From NCBI RefSeq assembly GCF_014656435.1, contig NZ_BNCK01000003.1, positions 62,001-126,000 of the forward strand: a stretch of DNA of 64,000 nucleotides. Direction: 5' to 3'. A program made the translations under genes and the position numbers. Below the pieces are notes generated by a model. That model was not told where the DNA came from. It was given only the letters and a program-made list of their open reading frames with translations, and ran no database searches. Of the stretch, positions 19,395 through 29,515 are shown piece by piece. How positions within the stretch are numbered: the first letter of the stretch is position 1; each line of letters begins with the position of its first letter. Source of the stretch: Thalassotalea marina. GTDB taxonomy: Bacteria; Pseudomonadota; Gammaproteobacteria; Enterobacterales; Alteromonadaceae.

Positions 19395-20777
19395 ATGAAG
19401 TTGCAAGTTGCAAAACGTTTTTTTTCATCGGTTGGCGTAAAGCTATTTTTATCTTTTTGGCTGATCACTATCACCTCGATTGCGATCACTAGTGCAGTGA
19501 CCTACCAACTTGCCCAAGAGAGCATTATCGTACCTCTAGATCACAAAGATATTAAACGATTAGAGTTTATTAAGAACAAGCTCATGTCTGATAATCCACA
19601 ATCAATCAAACGCGTACTAAAACGCAGTGCAGAAAGAATGAACGCGGTGTTATTTATTAAGCACGTGGAGTCTGGTGAGGTTTTGTATCACCACAAACAG
19701 TTTTTTAATCCGTTTGGCACATTTTTGAAAAAAAATGACTTTTCGAATCAAACAACCATTCAATTTCCATACTTTAGAATTACAGGCCCTGCACATGCTG
19801 AAGTTGCAGGCCAAAATTATCAATTATTTATTGGCAATAAAACACACCATGTAAACTTCAGCTCGATCATTTTACAACTACCAAGGTGGGCACGGTTTAT
19901 TATACCGATTATCGTCAGTATGCTGCTTTGTTGGTTATTGGCAAAATACTTAACAAAACCAGTGATGGCGATAAAGTTAGCCGCGCAAAAAATTGGTGAT
20001 GGTGACTATAAAACCCGAGTAGATAAAGACGCTAATCGCGAAGATGAATTAGGTCAGTTAGCGCGAAGCTTTAACTTAATGGCCGAAAAACTTGAGAACA
20101 ATATTCATGCCCACCAAAGGCTAATGGCAGATGTATCACACGAATTAAGATCTCCTCTAACGCGACTGCACATCACGCTTGGTTTAATGGAAAAAACATT
20201 ACCAAGCGATGAAAAATCACAAGCCCTGTTAGAGCGATGTGAACGGGAAATTTCTCGCTTAGACGACATGATAAATAACGTGTTAACACTTTCAAAGCAA
20301 GAAAACAGTATTCAAACTTTATCGCTTCAACAGTGCAATTTATCAAAATTATTGGTAGATATCTGTGATGATGCCAAACTCATCGCTAATGACAAACGAG
20401 TCTCTATCAGCATAGAGATTGAAGAAGATGTGATAATCGACGCTGATGAAGCCCTATTAGCTGGCGCAGTAAACAACGTGTTAACCAATGCCATTAAATA
20501 CAGTGAACAGGATAAAAACGTACTGTTAACTTTGACTAAGCAAAACCACAACCTGTTAGTTCAAGTCATTGATCAAGGCATAGGTGTTGAACCTGCACAT
20601 TTAAGCAAACTTTTTGAACCCTTTTATCGTGTATCAGATGCAAGAGACAGAGAAAGCGGTGGAACGGGCCTAGGCTTAGCCATAGCCAAACAAGCTATCG
20701 ATGCACATAAAGGTGAAATCAGTGCAATGAATAACAATTTAGGTGGCTTAACGGTTGAAATTAGGCTGCCTCTATAA
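19395..20777 (+). CDS. cpxA: Envelope stress sensor histidine kinase CpxA
   Basis: An inner-membrane sensor kinase, 460 residues from the ATG at 19395. Earlier in-frame starts overlap cpxR and would place foreign sequence before the first membrane helix, so I rejected them. Membrane segments are at about 15-38 and 168-185 around a periplasmic sensor domain of about 130 residues. A HAMP domain (about 186-240), the phosphorylated His249 (ADVSHELRSPL), the N-box NVLTNAIKYS and the G-boxes DQGIGV and GTGLGLAIA follow. It phosphorylates CpxR and is presumably inhibited by the periplasmic CpxP-like protein. Confidence 0.9.
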   Translation: MKLQVAKRFFSSVGVKLFLSFWLITITSIAITSAVTYQLAQESIIVPLDHKDIKRLEFIKNKLMSDNPQSIKRVLKRSAERMNAVLFIKHVESGEVLYHHKQFFNPFGTFLKKNDFSNQTTIQFPYFRITGPAHAEVAGQNYQLFIGNKTHHVNFSSIILQLPRWARFIIPIIVSMLLCWLLAKYLTKPVMAIKLAAQKIGDGDYKTRVDKDANREDELGQLARSFNLMAEKLENNIHAHQRLMADVSHELRSPLTRLHITLGLMEKTLPSDEKSQALLERCEREISRLDDMINNVLTLSKQENSIQTLSLQQCNLSKLLVDICDDAKLIANDKRVSISIEIEEDVIIDADEALLAGAVNNVLTNAIKYSEQDKNVLLTLTKQNHNLLVQVIDQGIGVEPAHLSKLFEPFYRVSDARDRESGGTGLGLAIAKQAIDAHKGEISAMNNNLGGLTVEIRLPL

Positions 20778-20865
20778 AAGGTATGAACAAGACTGAATTT
20801 AAAAATGCAAGGTTTGTTCATGTGGCATAAAATAAAGCCGATGCTAGCAACTCGTAATTTACTTG

Positions 20866-21864
20866 ATGACACAAAAAGGTAAAACAACTTTAGTAACTGC
20901 CCAAGCGATAAGTGAAATATGGCAGCATGGCGAATTCTCTACCCTAACCACACCTGATGGTGTGCATATAGCCTATTGCAGTTTTGTTCATGAAAAACCA
21001 AAGGCTGATATCGTTATTTCTTCTGGTCGATGTGAGAGTTATTTAAAATATCAAGAGCTCATTGTTGAGCTCTATCAGCGGGGATGTAATGTATTTGCGC
21101 TTGATCACAGAGGGCAAGGCTTATCTGAACGCCTATTGAACAATCCACACAAAGGCTATGTTAACCATTTCGATGACTATGCCAACGATCTAGGAATGTT
21201 TGTCTCACAGATAGTTAAACCTCGTTGTTATAACCAATCAAAGCTAATTGCACTAGGACACTCAATGGGCAGTGCTATTGCTATTAGGTTAATGCAGAAA
21301 AAGCCTTCGCTCTTTAAAGCCGCGTTATTGTCTTCACCAATGATAGCGATAAACACCGGAAAATTACCTTTTAAGATGGCCTTACCCATTGCAAAATCCA
21401 TACGCTTTATCAATAACCTGTTAAGCAACACTCCGTGGTATTTTTTAGGCCAGAATAACTACCAAGCAAAACCCTTCGATAACAATCCATTGATGGCAGA
21501 TCTGCACAGGTATGAGAATTTTATTCAGTTATATCAAGTTAAACCAGAGTTGCAACTAGGTGGAGTGACGGTTCACTGGCTTGTAGAGGCGCTCGAAAAT
21601 ACAGAACGCTTAATGAGAGATCTAACGAAATTAAAAACAAACATCGTGCTACTACAAGCAGAATTAGACACCATAGTAGAAAATAAGGCGCAAGACATTT
21701 TTTGCCAACAGCTGCACCGATTAAGCCCTCACCTAATCAACAAAAAACCTGTCGTTATGGCTAGAGCAAAACACGAGATATTGTTTGAAACTGACGATAT
21801 TAGAAGCACTGCACTTTCGGCGTTAGATCAACTAATAAAGCAAACCACAGACGACAACATTTAA
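20866..21864 (+). CDS. Alpha/beta hydrolase, lysophospholipase (PldB-like)
   Basis: A 332-residue cytoplasmic serine hydrolase. The nucleophile elbow GHSMGSA places Ser133. FALDHRGQGLSER is typical of the lysophospholipase/monoglyceride lipase family. The likely acid is Asp in QAELDTIVEN and the likely base is His in RAKHEIL near the C-terminus. I start at the ATG at 20866 instead of the TTG three bases upstream. The last four bases overlap the end of convergent fieF. The substrate is probably a lysophospholipid or monoacylglycerol, inferred from family resemblance. Confidence 0.85.
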   Translation: MTQKGKTTLVTAQAISEIWQHGEFSTLTTPDGVHIAYCSFVHEKPKADIVISSGRCESYLKYQELIVELYQRGCNVFALDHRGQGLSERLLNNPHKGYVNHFDDYANDLGMFVSQIVKPRCYNQSKLIALGHSMGSAIAIRLMQKKPSLFKAALLSSPMIAINTGKLPFKMALPIAKSIRFINNLLSNTPWYFLGQNNYQAKPFDNNPLMADLHRYENFIQLYQVKPELQLGGVTVHWLVEALENTERLMRDLTKLKTNIVLLQAELDTIVENKAQDIFCQQLHRLSPHLINKKPVVMARAKHEILFETDDIRSTALSALDQLIKQTTDDNI

Positions 21865-22748
21865 TGTTTATGTACAACTCTACACCAAGGGTCAAGGTGC
21901 ACCAGTACTTCACACGGCGATAAAGCCTCTTCAATTTGGTGCTTTATCTGCTCTCCTATGTCGTGAGCTTCAACCAAATTTAAATTATCATCGAGCTCTA
22001 GATGAAACTGAACAAACTTGACAGGCCCTGACTGACGAGTTCTTAAATCATGTAACCCTTTAACATCATTATGTGCATTAACAATATTTTCAACCAATCG
22101 TGTTTCAGCATCATCAAGCTCGTGATCCATCAACTGATCTACACTTTGTTTTAAAATTTTTACCGCGCCAGAAATTAAAATTACAGCCACTATGACAGTA
22201 AATACACCATCGGCTTGAGGAAACAAGTAAGTCGTTGCAGGTAAAGAAACTAATACGCCCAAATTAAGCAAGATGTCTGACTGATAGTGAAGTGAATCTG
22301 CCTCTATTGCGACAGACTTGGTTTTATGGACGACAATTCGTTGCAGTATCACCAATACAATAGTCAAGACTAACGAAATGATAGTGACATAAACCCCTAA
22401 CTCCATTTGTTTAATTTCTTTGGGATTGATCATTTGCTCAACGCCTTGCATGACCAACAACATAGCTGCACCAAAAATAAAGGCAGATTGAAAAAGTGCA
22501 GCTAAACTTTCAGCTTTGCCATGACCAAATTTATGGTTGTCATCGGCGGGTAGCAGGGCAATAGATAACAAAATTAGATTGACGGATGAAGTTGCTAAAT
22601 CAAGTAATGAGTCAGTAGCTGAGGCTAAGAGCGCACTTGCTCCGGTTTCACTCCAAGCAAAAAACTTTAAAACGATTTGTACTAAAGCAAAAGCAACAGC
22701 GCTATATGCTGCCGCTTTAACCAAAAAGCGATATTGATGTTCCGCCAT
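21861..22748 (-). CDS. fieF: Cation diffusion facilitator FieF
   Basis: An inner-membrane divalent metal/proton antiporter that exports zinc or iron. The 295-residue protein has six predicted membrane helices in the first 210 residues and a cytoplasmic C-terminal domain. The metal site residues are visible in SATDSLLDLATS on helix 2 and in EADSLHYQSD on helix 5. HKFGHGKAESLAALFQS is the family signature. The C-terminal domain contains HDLRTRQSG and ends in a His-containing tail. It stands alone, convergent with the hydrolase gene. Confidence 0.93.
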   Translation of the reverse strand: MAEHQYRFLVKAAAYSAVAFALVQIVLKFFAWSETGASALLASATDSLLDLATSSVNLILLSIALLPADDNHKFGHGKAESLAALFQSAFIFGAAMLLVMQGVEQMINPKEIKQMELGVYVTIISLVLTIVLVILQRIVVHKTKSVAIEADSLHYQSDILLNLGVLVSLPATTYLFPQADGVFTVIVAVILISGAVKILKQSVDQLMDHELDDAETRLVENIVNAHNDVKGLHDLRTRQSGPVKFVQFHLELDDNLNLVEAHDIGEQIKHQIEEALSPCEVLVHLDPWCRVVHKH

Positions 22749-22866
22749 AGTGGGAAAATTTAGAAAATAGTGACCAATTGCTGGCTATCATATCGATTTC
22801 AACGCTCGATTTCATCAATGTAGTTAGTATAAAATTACCTTCTTGTTAATAAAAAGGTGTTTCATC

Positions 22867-23331
22867 ATGTTAGATGTTGTTTTATTCCAGCCGCAAATTC
22901 CCCCTAATACGGGTAACATTATCCGTTTATGTGCCAATACAGGCTTTCGATTGCATCTAATAGAGCCACTTGGCTTTGATCTTGATGATAAAAAGCTCAA
23001 ACGAGCAGGCTTAGACTACCATGAGTTTGCTGCGATCAAACGTCACGCTAGTTACGAAGATTTTGTCGCGACAGAAAAGCCAAAGCGCGTTTTAGCCATT
23101 ACAACTAAAGCAACAAACTATTATGGCGATGTGAGTTTTCAAAAAGGTGATTATATTTTGATGGGGTCAGAAACTGCGGGTTTAACTGAAGAAGTTAGGC
23201 AACAAATTCCAGACGAAGACAAAATAAGGATCCCTATGTTACCAGACAGCCGCAGCATGAATTTATCAAATGCTACGGCAGTAATTGTATTTGAAGCATG
23301 GCGTCAATTGGGTTTTCAGCACGCGATCTAA
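22867..23331 (+). CDS. trmL: tRNA (cytidine/uridine-2'-O-)-methyltransferase TrmL
   Basis: A SPOUT methyltransferase that 2'-O-methylates the wobble base of tRNA-Leu isoacceptors using S-adenosylmethionine. The start is the ATG at 22867, preceded by AAAAGG about nine bases upstream; a TTG 24 bases earlier is in frame but less likely. The 154-residue protein begins [17 protein letters not shown] and carries the C-terminal knot motifs MGSETAGL and [10 protein letters not shown]. It is convergent with gpsA with nine bases between stop codons. In E. coli trmL is also near gpsA-secB-grxC. Confidence 0.94.
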   Translation: MLDVVLFQPQIPPNTGNIIRLCANTGFRLHLIEPLGFDLDDKKLKRAGLDYHEFAAIKRHASYEDFVATEKPKRVLAITTKATNYYGDVSFQKGDYILMGSETAGLTEEVRQQIPDEDKIRIPMLPDSRSMNLSNATAVIVFEAWRQLGFQHAI

Positions 23332-23340
23332 GTAAAACTC

Positions 23341-24351
23341 TTACTCGCCTTTTCGCTCGCGAGATAAGAGATCTGATGCAGCTAATTTAGCATCTTTACC
23401 GCAATAAAGTACTTGATATACTTGCTCGACGATAGGCATTTCTACACCAGTTCTTTGGGCAAGCATATACACTTCTTTGGTGTTGCGATAACCTTCAACA
23501 ACTTGACCTATATCTTTCATCGCCTGCTCAACAGAGATACCTTGGCCCAATGCAAGGCCAAATCGACGATTTCTCGATTGATTATCGGTACAAGTCAGCA
23601 CCAAATCGCCTAAACCAGCCATGCCCATAAACGTGGTTGGCTCTGCATTTAAGGCTGTTCCTAACCTAGTTAACTCAACTAACCCACGAGTGATCAAAGC
23701 CGTTCTAGCGTTGGCACCAAAGCCAATGCCGTCAGCCATTCCAGCACCTATTGCGATGACGTTTTTTACCGCACCACCGAGCTGAACCCCGATAAAATCG
23801 GAATTAGAGTAGACTCGAAAAGACCTTTCGCAGTGTAATAATGCTGATAAATCATTAACAAAATCATCATCAGTTGAGGATAACGAAATAGCCGTTGGCA
23901 TACCCGCCGCCATTTCTTTAGCAAACGTTGGACCCGATAAAACCGCTAAAGAAAAACTATCGCCTAATATTTTTTTAGCAACGTCTTGCAGTAAACAGCC
24001 GGTATCAGGATCTAAACCTTTGGTTGCCCAAGCAATACGTTGCGAGCTGTTTAAATCAGACTTAATCGACTTTAGTAGGTCGCCAAATGCGTGACTTGGC
24101 ACTACCACCAAGACATCTTTTGCGTTTTTAACTACCCAAGATAAATCGTCAGCTATTTCTAGAGTATCTGGAAACTTGGCACCAGGAAGATATTTTTCAT
24201 TGGCACCTTGCTGCTTGAGTTGTGCCACATGCTCTTTATCGCGGCCCCAAAGAAGTACACGATGGCCATTACGTGCCAAACAAATAGCAAGGGCGGTGCC
24301 ATAAGACCCCGCCCCTAATACTGCAATAGCTGCTTGCGCCGCACTAGTCAT
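23341..24351 (-). CDS. gpsA: Glycerol-3-phosphate dehydrogenase [NAD(P)+] GpsA
   Basis: It reduces dihydroxyacetone phosphate to sn-glycerol-3-phosphate, the first step of phospholipid synthesis. The Rossmann dinucleotide motif [13 protein letters not shown] lies at the N-terminus, SGPTFAKE is in the middle, and the catalytic Lys is in [14 protein letters not shown]. The 336-residue length is typical. The start overlaps the secB stop codon by one base (TAATG), so translation is probably coupled. Confidence 0.96.
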   Translation of the reverse strand: MTSAAQAAIAVLGAGSYGTALAICLARNGHRVLLWGRDKEHVAQLKQQGANEKYLPGAKFPDTLEIADDLSWVVKNAKDVLVVVPSHAFGDLLKSIKSDLNSSQRIAWATKGLDPDTGCLLQDVAKKILGDSFSLAVLSGPTFAKEMAAGMPTAISLSSTDDDFVNDLSALLHCERSFRVYSNSDFIGVQLGGAVKNVIAIGAGMADGIGFGANARTALITRGLVELTRLGTALNAEPTTFMGMAGLGDLVLTCTDNQSRNRRFGLALGQGISVEQAMKDIGQVVEGYRNTKEVYMLAQRTGVEMPIVEQVYQVLYCGKDAKLAASDLLSRERKGE

Positions 24352-24854
24352 TAGTGAGTTTCTTGGCTCGCAGCCGCTTGTTGAGCTTCTGCAGCACGTT
24401 GTTGCATGTAAGAAGCAAATAACGCATCAAAATTAACTGGCGCTAAGTTTACTTGTGGGAATGAGCCTCGATTAACTAAACTTGCCACGGCTTCACGCGC
24501 ATATGGGAACAATTGAGTCGGACAAAATGCTCCAACAGTGTGAGCAAGTTGTGCTTCTGGCAGGTTACCAATAGTAAAAATACCTGCTTGTTGAACTTCT
24601 GCTAAAAACGCAGTTTGGCCTTCAACTGTTGCTGTAACAGTTAGCGCAAGTACTACTTCATAAGTGTCTTCACCTAACTTAGAAGAACGAGTATCTAAGT
24701 CTAACTTTAACTCTGGTTGCCATTCTTTTTGAAAAATTGCTGGTGAATTTGGTGTTTCAAAAGATACGTCTTTTACATATACACGTTGAATTGCAAATTG
24801 TGGTGCCGCTTGTTGTTCACCGGCTTCTGTGCTGCTTTGATTTTCATCAGCCAT
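24351..24854 (-). CDS. secB: Protein-export chaperone SecB
   Basis: A tetrameric cytoplasmic chaperone that holds presecretory proteins unfolded and delivers them to SecA. The 167-residue protein has the family core: [16 protein letters not shown] near the start and the hallmark [14 protein letters not shown] in the second half. The C-terminal tail is rich in Ala and Gln instead of ending in the short basic motif of some species. It lies between grxC and gpsA, as in E. coli. Confidence 0.97.
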   Translation of the reverse strand: MADENQSSTEAGEQQAAPQFAIQRVYVKDVSFETPNSPAIFQKEWQPELKLDLDTRSSKLGEDTYEVVLALTVTATVEGQTAFLAEVQQAGIFTIGNLPEAQLAHTVGAFCPTQLFPYAREAVASLVNRGSFPQVNLAPVNFDALFASYMQQRAAEAQQAAASQETH

Positions 24855-24904
24855 AATATTTTTCCTTAGTTTTATGCGTTAAGCATGTATAGTAATCAAT
24901 AAAA

Positions 24905-25162
24905 TTAATTATTATTCAATAGATTGTCTAGTTTACCCTGCGCATGTAATGCAAACAAATCGTCACAACCGCCCACATGGTGATCATGAATGAATATTTG
25001 CGGCACAGTGTAACCACCGTTGGCGCGTTTTATCATTTCCTCACGCTTATCAGCATCACCATCAATTTTAATTTCATGGTAATCAACCTGCTTTTGATCT
25101 AACAACATTTTTGCACGCATGCAAAAACCACAGGTCATTTTGGTATAGATTTCAACTGCCAT
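24905..25162 (-). CDS. grxC: Glutaredoxin 3
   Basis: A small thioredoxin-fold disulfide oxidoreductase that is reduced by glutathione. The 85-residue protein has the active site Cys11-Gly-Phe-Cys14, followed by the cis-Pro segment TVPQIFIHDHHVGGCDD typical of Grx3. The active site CGFC differs from the usual CPYC of E. coli GrxC and resembles a dithiol variant of the CGFS class, which may change redox potential. It lies 26 bases after the rhodanese gene, in the conserved order yibN-grxC-secB-gpsA. Confidence 0.93.
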   Translation of the reverse strand: MAVEIYTKMTCGFCMRAKMLLDQKQVDYHEIKIDGDADKREEMIKRANGGYTVPQIFIHDHHVGGCDDLFALHAQGKLDNLLNNN

Positions 25163-25188
25163 TACAATACCTTGATTGAGTTACAAGA

Positions 25189-25617
25189 TTATTTCTTTGC
25201 TACTGGCAAACCTGCACCAGTCCATGAGTTCATGCCACCTTTAAGTATGCTAACTTTTTCAAAGCCTGCTTTTGATAACTTAGTAGCAACCCCAGATGCA
25301 GAAACGCCAGCAGCGCATACAACGATAATGGGTTTGTTTTTAAATTTTTCAAGGGTAGAAAACTCTCCCTTGTTGGCTTTATCGCTTGGTAAGTGTTTTG
25401 CGTCAAGAATTCGCGCCGTGCGATACTCTTTTTCTGTGCGAATATCTACCACAATCGCATCTTCTTTATTCATAGAAAATGTCACATCTTGTGGCGATAA
25501 CTGTTTGATTGGAGATAGCTTAATGCGAACACTGATCACAATAATAGCGAAAAATATACCAAACCAAGCAGCCGTCAATAATGGGTTGTTGGCAAGAAAC
25601 GCAGTAAATTGGTCCAT
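25189..25617 (-). CDS. yibN: Membrane-anchored rhodanese-like protein (YibN-like)
   Basis: A 142-residue protein with one N-terminal membrane helix (about 14-33) and a single rhodanese domain (about 40-140). The putative catalytic cysteine is Cys101 in VVCAAGVSASG, and VVDIRTEKEY is the substrate-fold signature. The anchor orientation suggests a cytoplasmic domain. Sulfur transfer is the family activity, but the acceptor is unknown. It heads the minus-strand operon grxC-secB-gpsA, the E. coli order. The name follows that synteny. Confidence 0.88.
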   Translation of the reverse strand: MDQFTAFLANNPLLTAAWFGIFFAIIVISVRIKLSPIKQLSPQDVTFSMNKEDAIVVDIRTEKEYRTARILDAKHLPSDKANKGEFSTLEKFKNKPIIVVCAAGVSASGVATKLSKAGFEKVSILKGGMNSWTGAGLPVAKK

Positions 25618-25924
25618 AACTGTTTATATATCTAAATAAAAATTTTGCCGACAGTATACATATTACCAGTATTTTTTACAGAGTTTATTGGAGTGAATAC
25701 ACAAATCTATATGCAAAAATGGCAAGATTTTTTGTACAACTACTTATGAAATACAACTCAAATTATGTAGAAGGTAATAACCAAACCAAATCACAAGCAA
25801 ACTTGCTATTTTGATAGAACGATTTTGTCTAGTTTGTTTGCAGCTTTTCTTATTCGCTATTGATATACTTGCGGTTATTATGAGCGCCACTAATGGCTGT
25901 TGTTAGATTAAGTTAGGACGTGAT
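25618..25924. other. Divergent intergenic region upstream of yibN and gpmI
   Basis: An AT-rich spacer with no supported gene. It must hold the promoters of both divergent operons. A TATACT hexamer at 25864-25869 could be a -10 element for gpmI, but I see no convincing -35 at proper spacing. A purine-rich sequence (TTAGGA) a few bases before the gpmI ATG serves as ribosome binding site. Confidence 0.5.
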
Positions 25925-27469
25925 ATGTCGAGCAAAAAACCTACTGTATTGATCATTTTGGATGGCTGGGGCTATCGAGAAAATGAAGAGTCTAATGCAA
26001 TATTTCATGCTAATACCCCGGTGTTAGATAACTTAAAACAACAATACCCAAATATGTTAATTAATACTTCTGGTATGGCAGTTGGCCTACCAGATGGGCA
26101 AATGGGTAATTCAGAAGTAGGACATGTCAATATTGGTGCAGGACGTATTGTTTACCAAGACTTTACTCGCATTACTAAATCAATAGAAGATAAAGAGTTT
26201 TATAACATTTCGGCTTTTACTAAAGCAATCGATGCATCTGTTGCTGAAAATAAAGCGGTTCATATCTGCGGCCTTTTATCGCCTGGTGGTGTTCATAGCC
26301 ATGAGGATCATATTTTCGCCATGATTGACTTAGCTCATCAACGTGGTGCTAAACATATTTATTTACATGCCTTTTTAGATGGCCGCGACACTCCACCTAG
26401 AAGTGCAGAAGCATCTTTAAAAAGGGCACAAGAAAAATTTGCTCAAATAGGTGTTGGTCAAATAGCGTCAGTTATTGGTCGTTATTATGCGATGGATAGA
26501 GACCAGCGCTGGGATCGTGTTGAACAAGCGTACAATTTGATGGTTGACGGAATAGCAAATTATCAAGCAAATGACGCCGTTAGTGCACTGCATGCAGCGT
26601 ATGAACGTGATGAAAACGATGAGTTTGTAAAAGCCACAGCGATCGTCAATTCCGATGGTAATGCTATTACAATCAACGACGGCGACACTATGTTGTTCAT
26701 GAACTTCAGGGCTGATAGAGCAAGACAATTTACCCGTGCTTTTGTTGATTCTGATTTCAAAGGATTTGCCAGGAAGCGTACGCCTGCATTAACAGATTTT
26801 GTCATGTTAACGGAATATGCTGCCGACATTAAAACAACCTGCGCTTATCCGCCAGTTGAGTTGCGCAATGTTTTAGGTGAATGGTTAGAAAAGCAAAACA
26901 AAACTCAATTGCGAATTTCTGAAACCGAAAAGTATGCCCATGTAACCTTCTTTTTTAGTGGTGGTCGTGAAGATACCTTTAAAGGTGAAGAGCGTGTTTT
27001 AATTCCTTCACCTCAAGTGGCAACTTACGATTTGCAGCCTGAAATGAACTCAACGCTATTAACCGACAAACTGGTTGATGCCATTGAAAAACAAGCATTT
27101 GATTTTATCGTTTGTAACTACCCTAATGGTGATATGGTCGGCCACACTGGTAAATATGATGCTGCTGTTAAAGCTTGTGAAGCTGTTGACAACTGTATAG
27201 GTAGAGTTATTGCTGCACTAGATAAAGTAGGCGGCGAATGTTTAATCACAGCAGATCATGGCAACGCGGAACAAATGGTCGATAACTCGACAGGCCAAGC
27301 GCATACCGCACATACCTGTGAACCCGTACCACTAATTTATTACGGCCGTTCAGCAACACCTGCTACGTCAGGATCTTTGCAAGATTTAGCTCCTACCATT
27401 CTTAATTTAATGGGGCTTGAACAACCTGCAGAAATGACCGGTTCAAATTTAATGGAGCTTACTTCATAA
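25925..27469 (+). CDS. gpmI: 2,3-bisphosphoglycerate-independent phosphoglycerate mutase
   Basis: A manganese-dependent glycolytic enzyme interconverting 3- and 2-phosphoglycerate. The 514-residue protein carries LDGWG (metal-binding Asp) at the N-terminus, the phosphorylated Ser63 in [22 protein letters not shown], and the second metal cluster in [12 protein letters not shown] and [10 protein letters not shown]. It is the first gene of gpmI-envC-yibQ, the same trio as in E. coli. Confidence 0.97.
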   Translation: MSSKKPTVLIILDGWGYRENEESNAIFHANTPVLDNLKQQYPNMLINTSGMAVGLPDGQMGNSEVGHVNIGAGRIVYQDFTRITKSIEDKEFYNISAFTKAIDASVAENKAVHICGLLSPGGVHSHEDHIFAMIDLAHQRGAKHIYLHAFLDGRDTPPRSAEASLKRAQEKFAQIGVGQIASVIGRYYAMDRDQRWDRVEQAYNLMVDGIANYQANDAVSALHAAYERDENDEFVKATAIVNSDGNAITINDGDTMLFMNFRADRARQFTRAFVDSDFKGFARKRTPALTDFVMLTEYAADIKTTCAYPPVELRNVLGEWLEKQNKTQLRISETEKYAHVTFFFSGGREDTFKGEERVLIPSPQVATYDLQPEMNSTLLTDKLVDAIEKQAFDFIVCNYPNGDMVGHTGKYDAAVKACEAVDNCIGRVIAALDKVGGECLITADHGNAEQMVDNSTGQAHTAHTCEPVPLIYYGRSATPATSGSLQDLAPTILNLMGLEQPAEMTGSNLMELTS

Positions 27470-27502
27470 TAGTCTCGATTGATTTATCAACGAGTTATAA
27501 AA

Positions 27503-28669
27503 ATGAGTGGTCAAATAACAAGAACATTAACCCAAGGCATGGATGTTTTCTCCATGCCTATTGTTGGCATTGTTTTTCTGATCGCTTTTCTCTCTTTTGA
27601 CTTACATGCACAAGAGCAAGCAACTGATAAAAAGTTAGATGATGTTAAAAAGGCGATTGTCTCGGAACAATCATCAATAAAACAAACTAATCAAAAGCGA
27701 CAACAACTACTTGACCAGCTTAAACAAGACGAACTGGCGATAGCTTCAAATGCTAAAAAACTAAATCAATTGTCGGGCGATTTAACAGCAAGTGAACAAA
27801 AGCTCAATCAGTTAGCAAAAGAGAAAGTATTGCTTAATAAACAAAAAAAGCGTCAGGAAACCATCCTCGCTGATCAACTACGTGCAGCCTATAGTTCAGG
27901 CCATAATGATTACTTAAAACTTATACTCAACCAACAAAAGCCAAGTACAGTTCAGCGCACAATCAGTTATTATCAATATTTAAATACTGCACGAATTAAA
28001 GAGATAGAAAACTTTAAAGAAACTATCGCACAACTCACAGAAAATGAGCGTTTACAAGCTGTTGAAAATGAAAAGCTAACCGTTTTAAAGCAACAGCAAC
28101 AACAACAATTAACCTCACTTGAGCAAAACAAAAATCAACGAGAAAAAACCGTTGCGGTATTGAGTAAAGAACTATTATCTTCGCAGCAATTGCTAGAAAA
28201 ACTCCAGCAAGAAGAAGCAAATTTAAAAGAAGCCCTTGAACGCTTAGCGAGATTGCGTAAACAAGAATTTGATTTAACGGGTTTAAAAAACTATCGTAAT
28301 AAACTGAATTGGCCAGTTAAAGGTAGAGTTTTACGTAATTTTGGCTCGGCAAAACAGGGCTACCTCAAATGGAAAGGCATGCTAATTGATGCGCCTATTG
28401 GTAAGACGGTTACTACGGTACACAATGGTGTTGTTTTATTTTCAGATTGGTTAAAAGGCTACGGCTTAGTTACCGTCATTGACCATGGAGAAGGTTATAT
28501 GAGTTTATACGGACATAATCAGGCATTACTTAAATCAGTGGGGGAGCGAGTGGAAACCGGTGAGCCTATTGCTTTAGTTGGACAAAGTGGTGGGCAATCT
28601 AGACCTGCTTTATATTTTGAAATCCGCCATAATGGAAAAGCGGCTAACCCTAAACTATGGCTCAGATAG
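27503..28669 (+). CDS. envC: Murein hydrolase activator EnvC
   Basis: A periplasmic protein that activates amidases AmiA and AmiB at the division septum. From the ATG at 27503 it has 388 residues: a signal peptide ending near DLHAQ, a long coiled coil (about 40-260) rich in Gln, Lys and Leu, and a C-terminal LytM domain (about 285-388). The LytM domain lacks the metal-binding HxxxD and HxH motifs, having KGMLIDAP and LYFEIRHNG instead. That is the known non-catalytic form. A TTG 24 bases earlier is in frame but would lengthen the n-region without benefit. AmiB, its expected client, is encoded at 1602-2918. Confidence 0.92.
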   Translation: MSGQITRTLTQGMDVFSMPIVGIVFLIAFLSFDLHAQEQATDKKLDDVKKAIVSEQSSIKQTNQKRQQLLDQLKQDELAIASNAKKLNQLSGDLTASEQKLNQLAKEKVLLNKQKKRQETILADQLRAAYSSGHNDYLKLILNQQKPSTVQRTISYYQYLNTARIKEIENFKETIAQLTENERLQAVENEKLTVLKQQQQQQLTSLEQNKNQREKTVAVLSKELLSSQQLLEKLQQEEANLKEALERLARLRKQEFDLTGLKNYRNKLNWPVKGRVLRNFGSAKQGYLKWKGMLIDAPIGKTVTTVHNGVVLFSDWLKGYGLVTVIDHGEGYMSLYGHNQALLKSVGERVETGEPIALVGQSGGQSRPALYFEIRHNGKAANPKLWLR

Positions 28670-28732
28670 CCACATAATGTGTTAACTAACTTGTACTTTT
28701 CTATCAAACGCCGCTACGCTAAAACATTATCA

Positions 28733-29497
28733 ATGCATGTTGTAACTAAAATTGCGACTGCGTTACTGACTTTATTGATTGCAACCACTTGTTTGGCCAA
28801 TTCAGCCCAAGTTGCCATTATTATTGACGACATTGGTTATCGCAAAACAGACAGTGACGTATTAAACCTGCCAGGCGATATCACATTTGCCGTATTACCT
28901 CACACGCCATTTGGACAAACCATCGCGAATCAAGCACACCTCGCCAACAAAGATGTCATCATTCATATGCCGATGGAAGCGAGTTCAGGTAAAGCGCTTG
29001 GTCCTGGCGGGCTCACTAGTTCAATGGATGAAGGAGAAGTAAGACACGCCCTATTGCAGGCCTATCAAGAGTTACCTTTTGCCATAGGTTTAAATAACCA
29101 TATGGGCAGTAAATTAACGGCACAATATTCCCCCATGGTTTGGACGATGCGTTTTTTAAAAGAAAAACAGTTAATGTTTATCGACAGCGTGACCACGGAA
29201 CGTTCAAAAGCGAGACAATTAGCAGAGCGATTTGATGTACCAAGTTTAAGCAGACATTTGTTTCTTGATAATGAACTGAGTTCTGAATACATTGGTCAGC
29301 AATTTTCATTGTTAATTGCACAGGCCAAAAAAAACAGGCGTGTAGTAGCCATTGCACACCCTCACCCCGAAACCGTGAAGGCTTTGTTAGAGTTAATCCC
29401 GCTGCTAAAAGAACACGATATTGAATTAGTCAGCGTGTCTGATATGTTAGACGCTAAGAAGTCAGCATCAAACCTCCAACAACACGCCGTAGAGTAG
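28733..29497 (+). CDS. yibQ: Divergent polysaccharide deacetylase family protein (YibQ-like)
   Basis: A secreted protein of 254 residues from the ATG at 28733, with a signal peptide ending near CLANS. A GTG 54 bases upstream is also in frame and would give 272 residues. The domain is the divergent polysaccharide deacetylase fold (DUF610/PF04748): IIIDDIGYR at the start, VIIHMPMEA, GLNNHMGSK and VVAIAHPHPET. Conserved Asp and His residues could bind a metal. Its substrate is not established. It follows envC by about 60 bases, in the conserved gpmI-envC-yibQ order. Confidence 0.88.
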   Translation: MHVVTKIATALLTLLIATTCLANSAQVAIIIDDIGYRKTDSDVLNLPGDITFAVLPHTPFGQTIANQAHLANKDVIIHMPMEASSGKALGPGGLTSSMDEGEVRHALLQAYQELPFAIGLNNHMGSKLTAQYSPMVWTMRFLKEKQLMFIDSVTTERSKARQLAERFDVPSLSRHLFLDNELSSEYIGQQFSLLIAQAKKNRRVVAIAHPHPETVKALLELIPLLKEHDIELVSVSDMLDAKKSASNLQQHAVE

Positions 29498-29515
29498 TTC
29501 CATCAAGGGGTAAAG

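Noticed and set aside
25172-25639. Plus-strand 155-codon open frame over the rhodanese gene
   Set aside because: It is the antisense shadow of a rhodanese domain with clear catalytic and membrane features in a conserved operon.
27503-28669. EnvC LytM domain as an active zinc endopeptidase
   Set aside because: The metal-binding histidines are missing, as expected for the non-catalytic EnvC activator.
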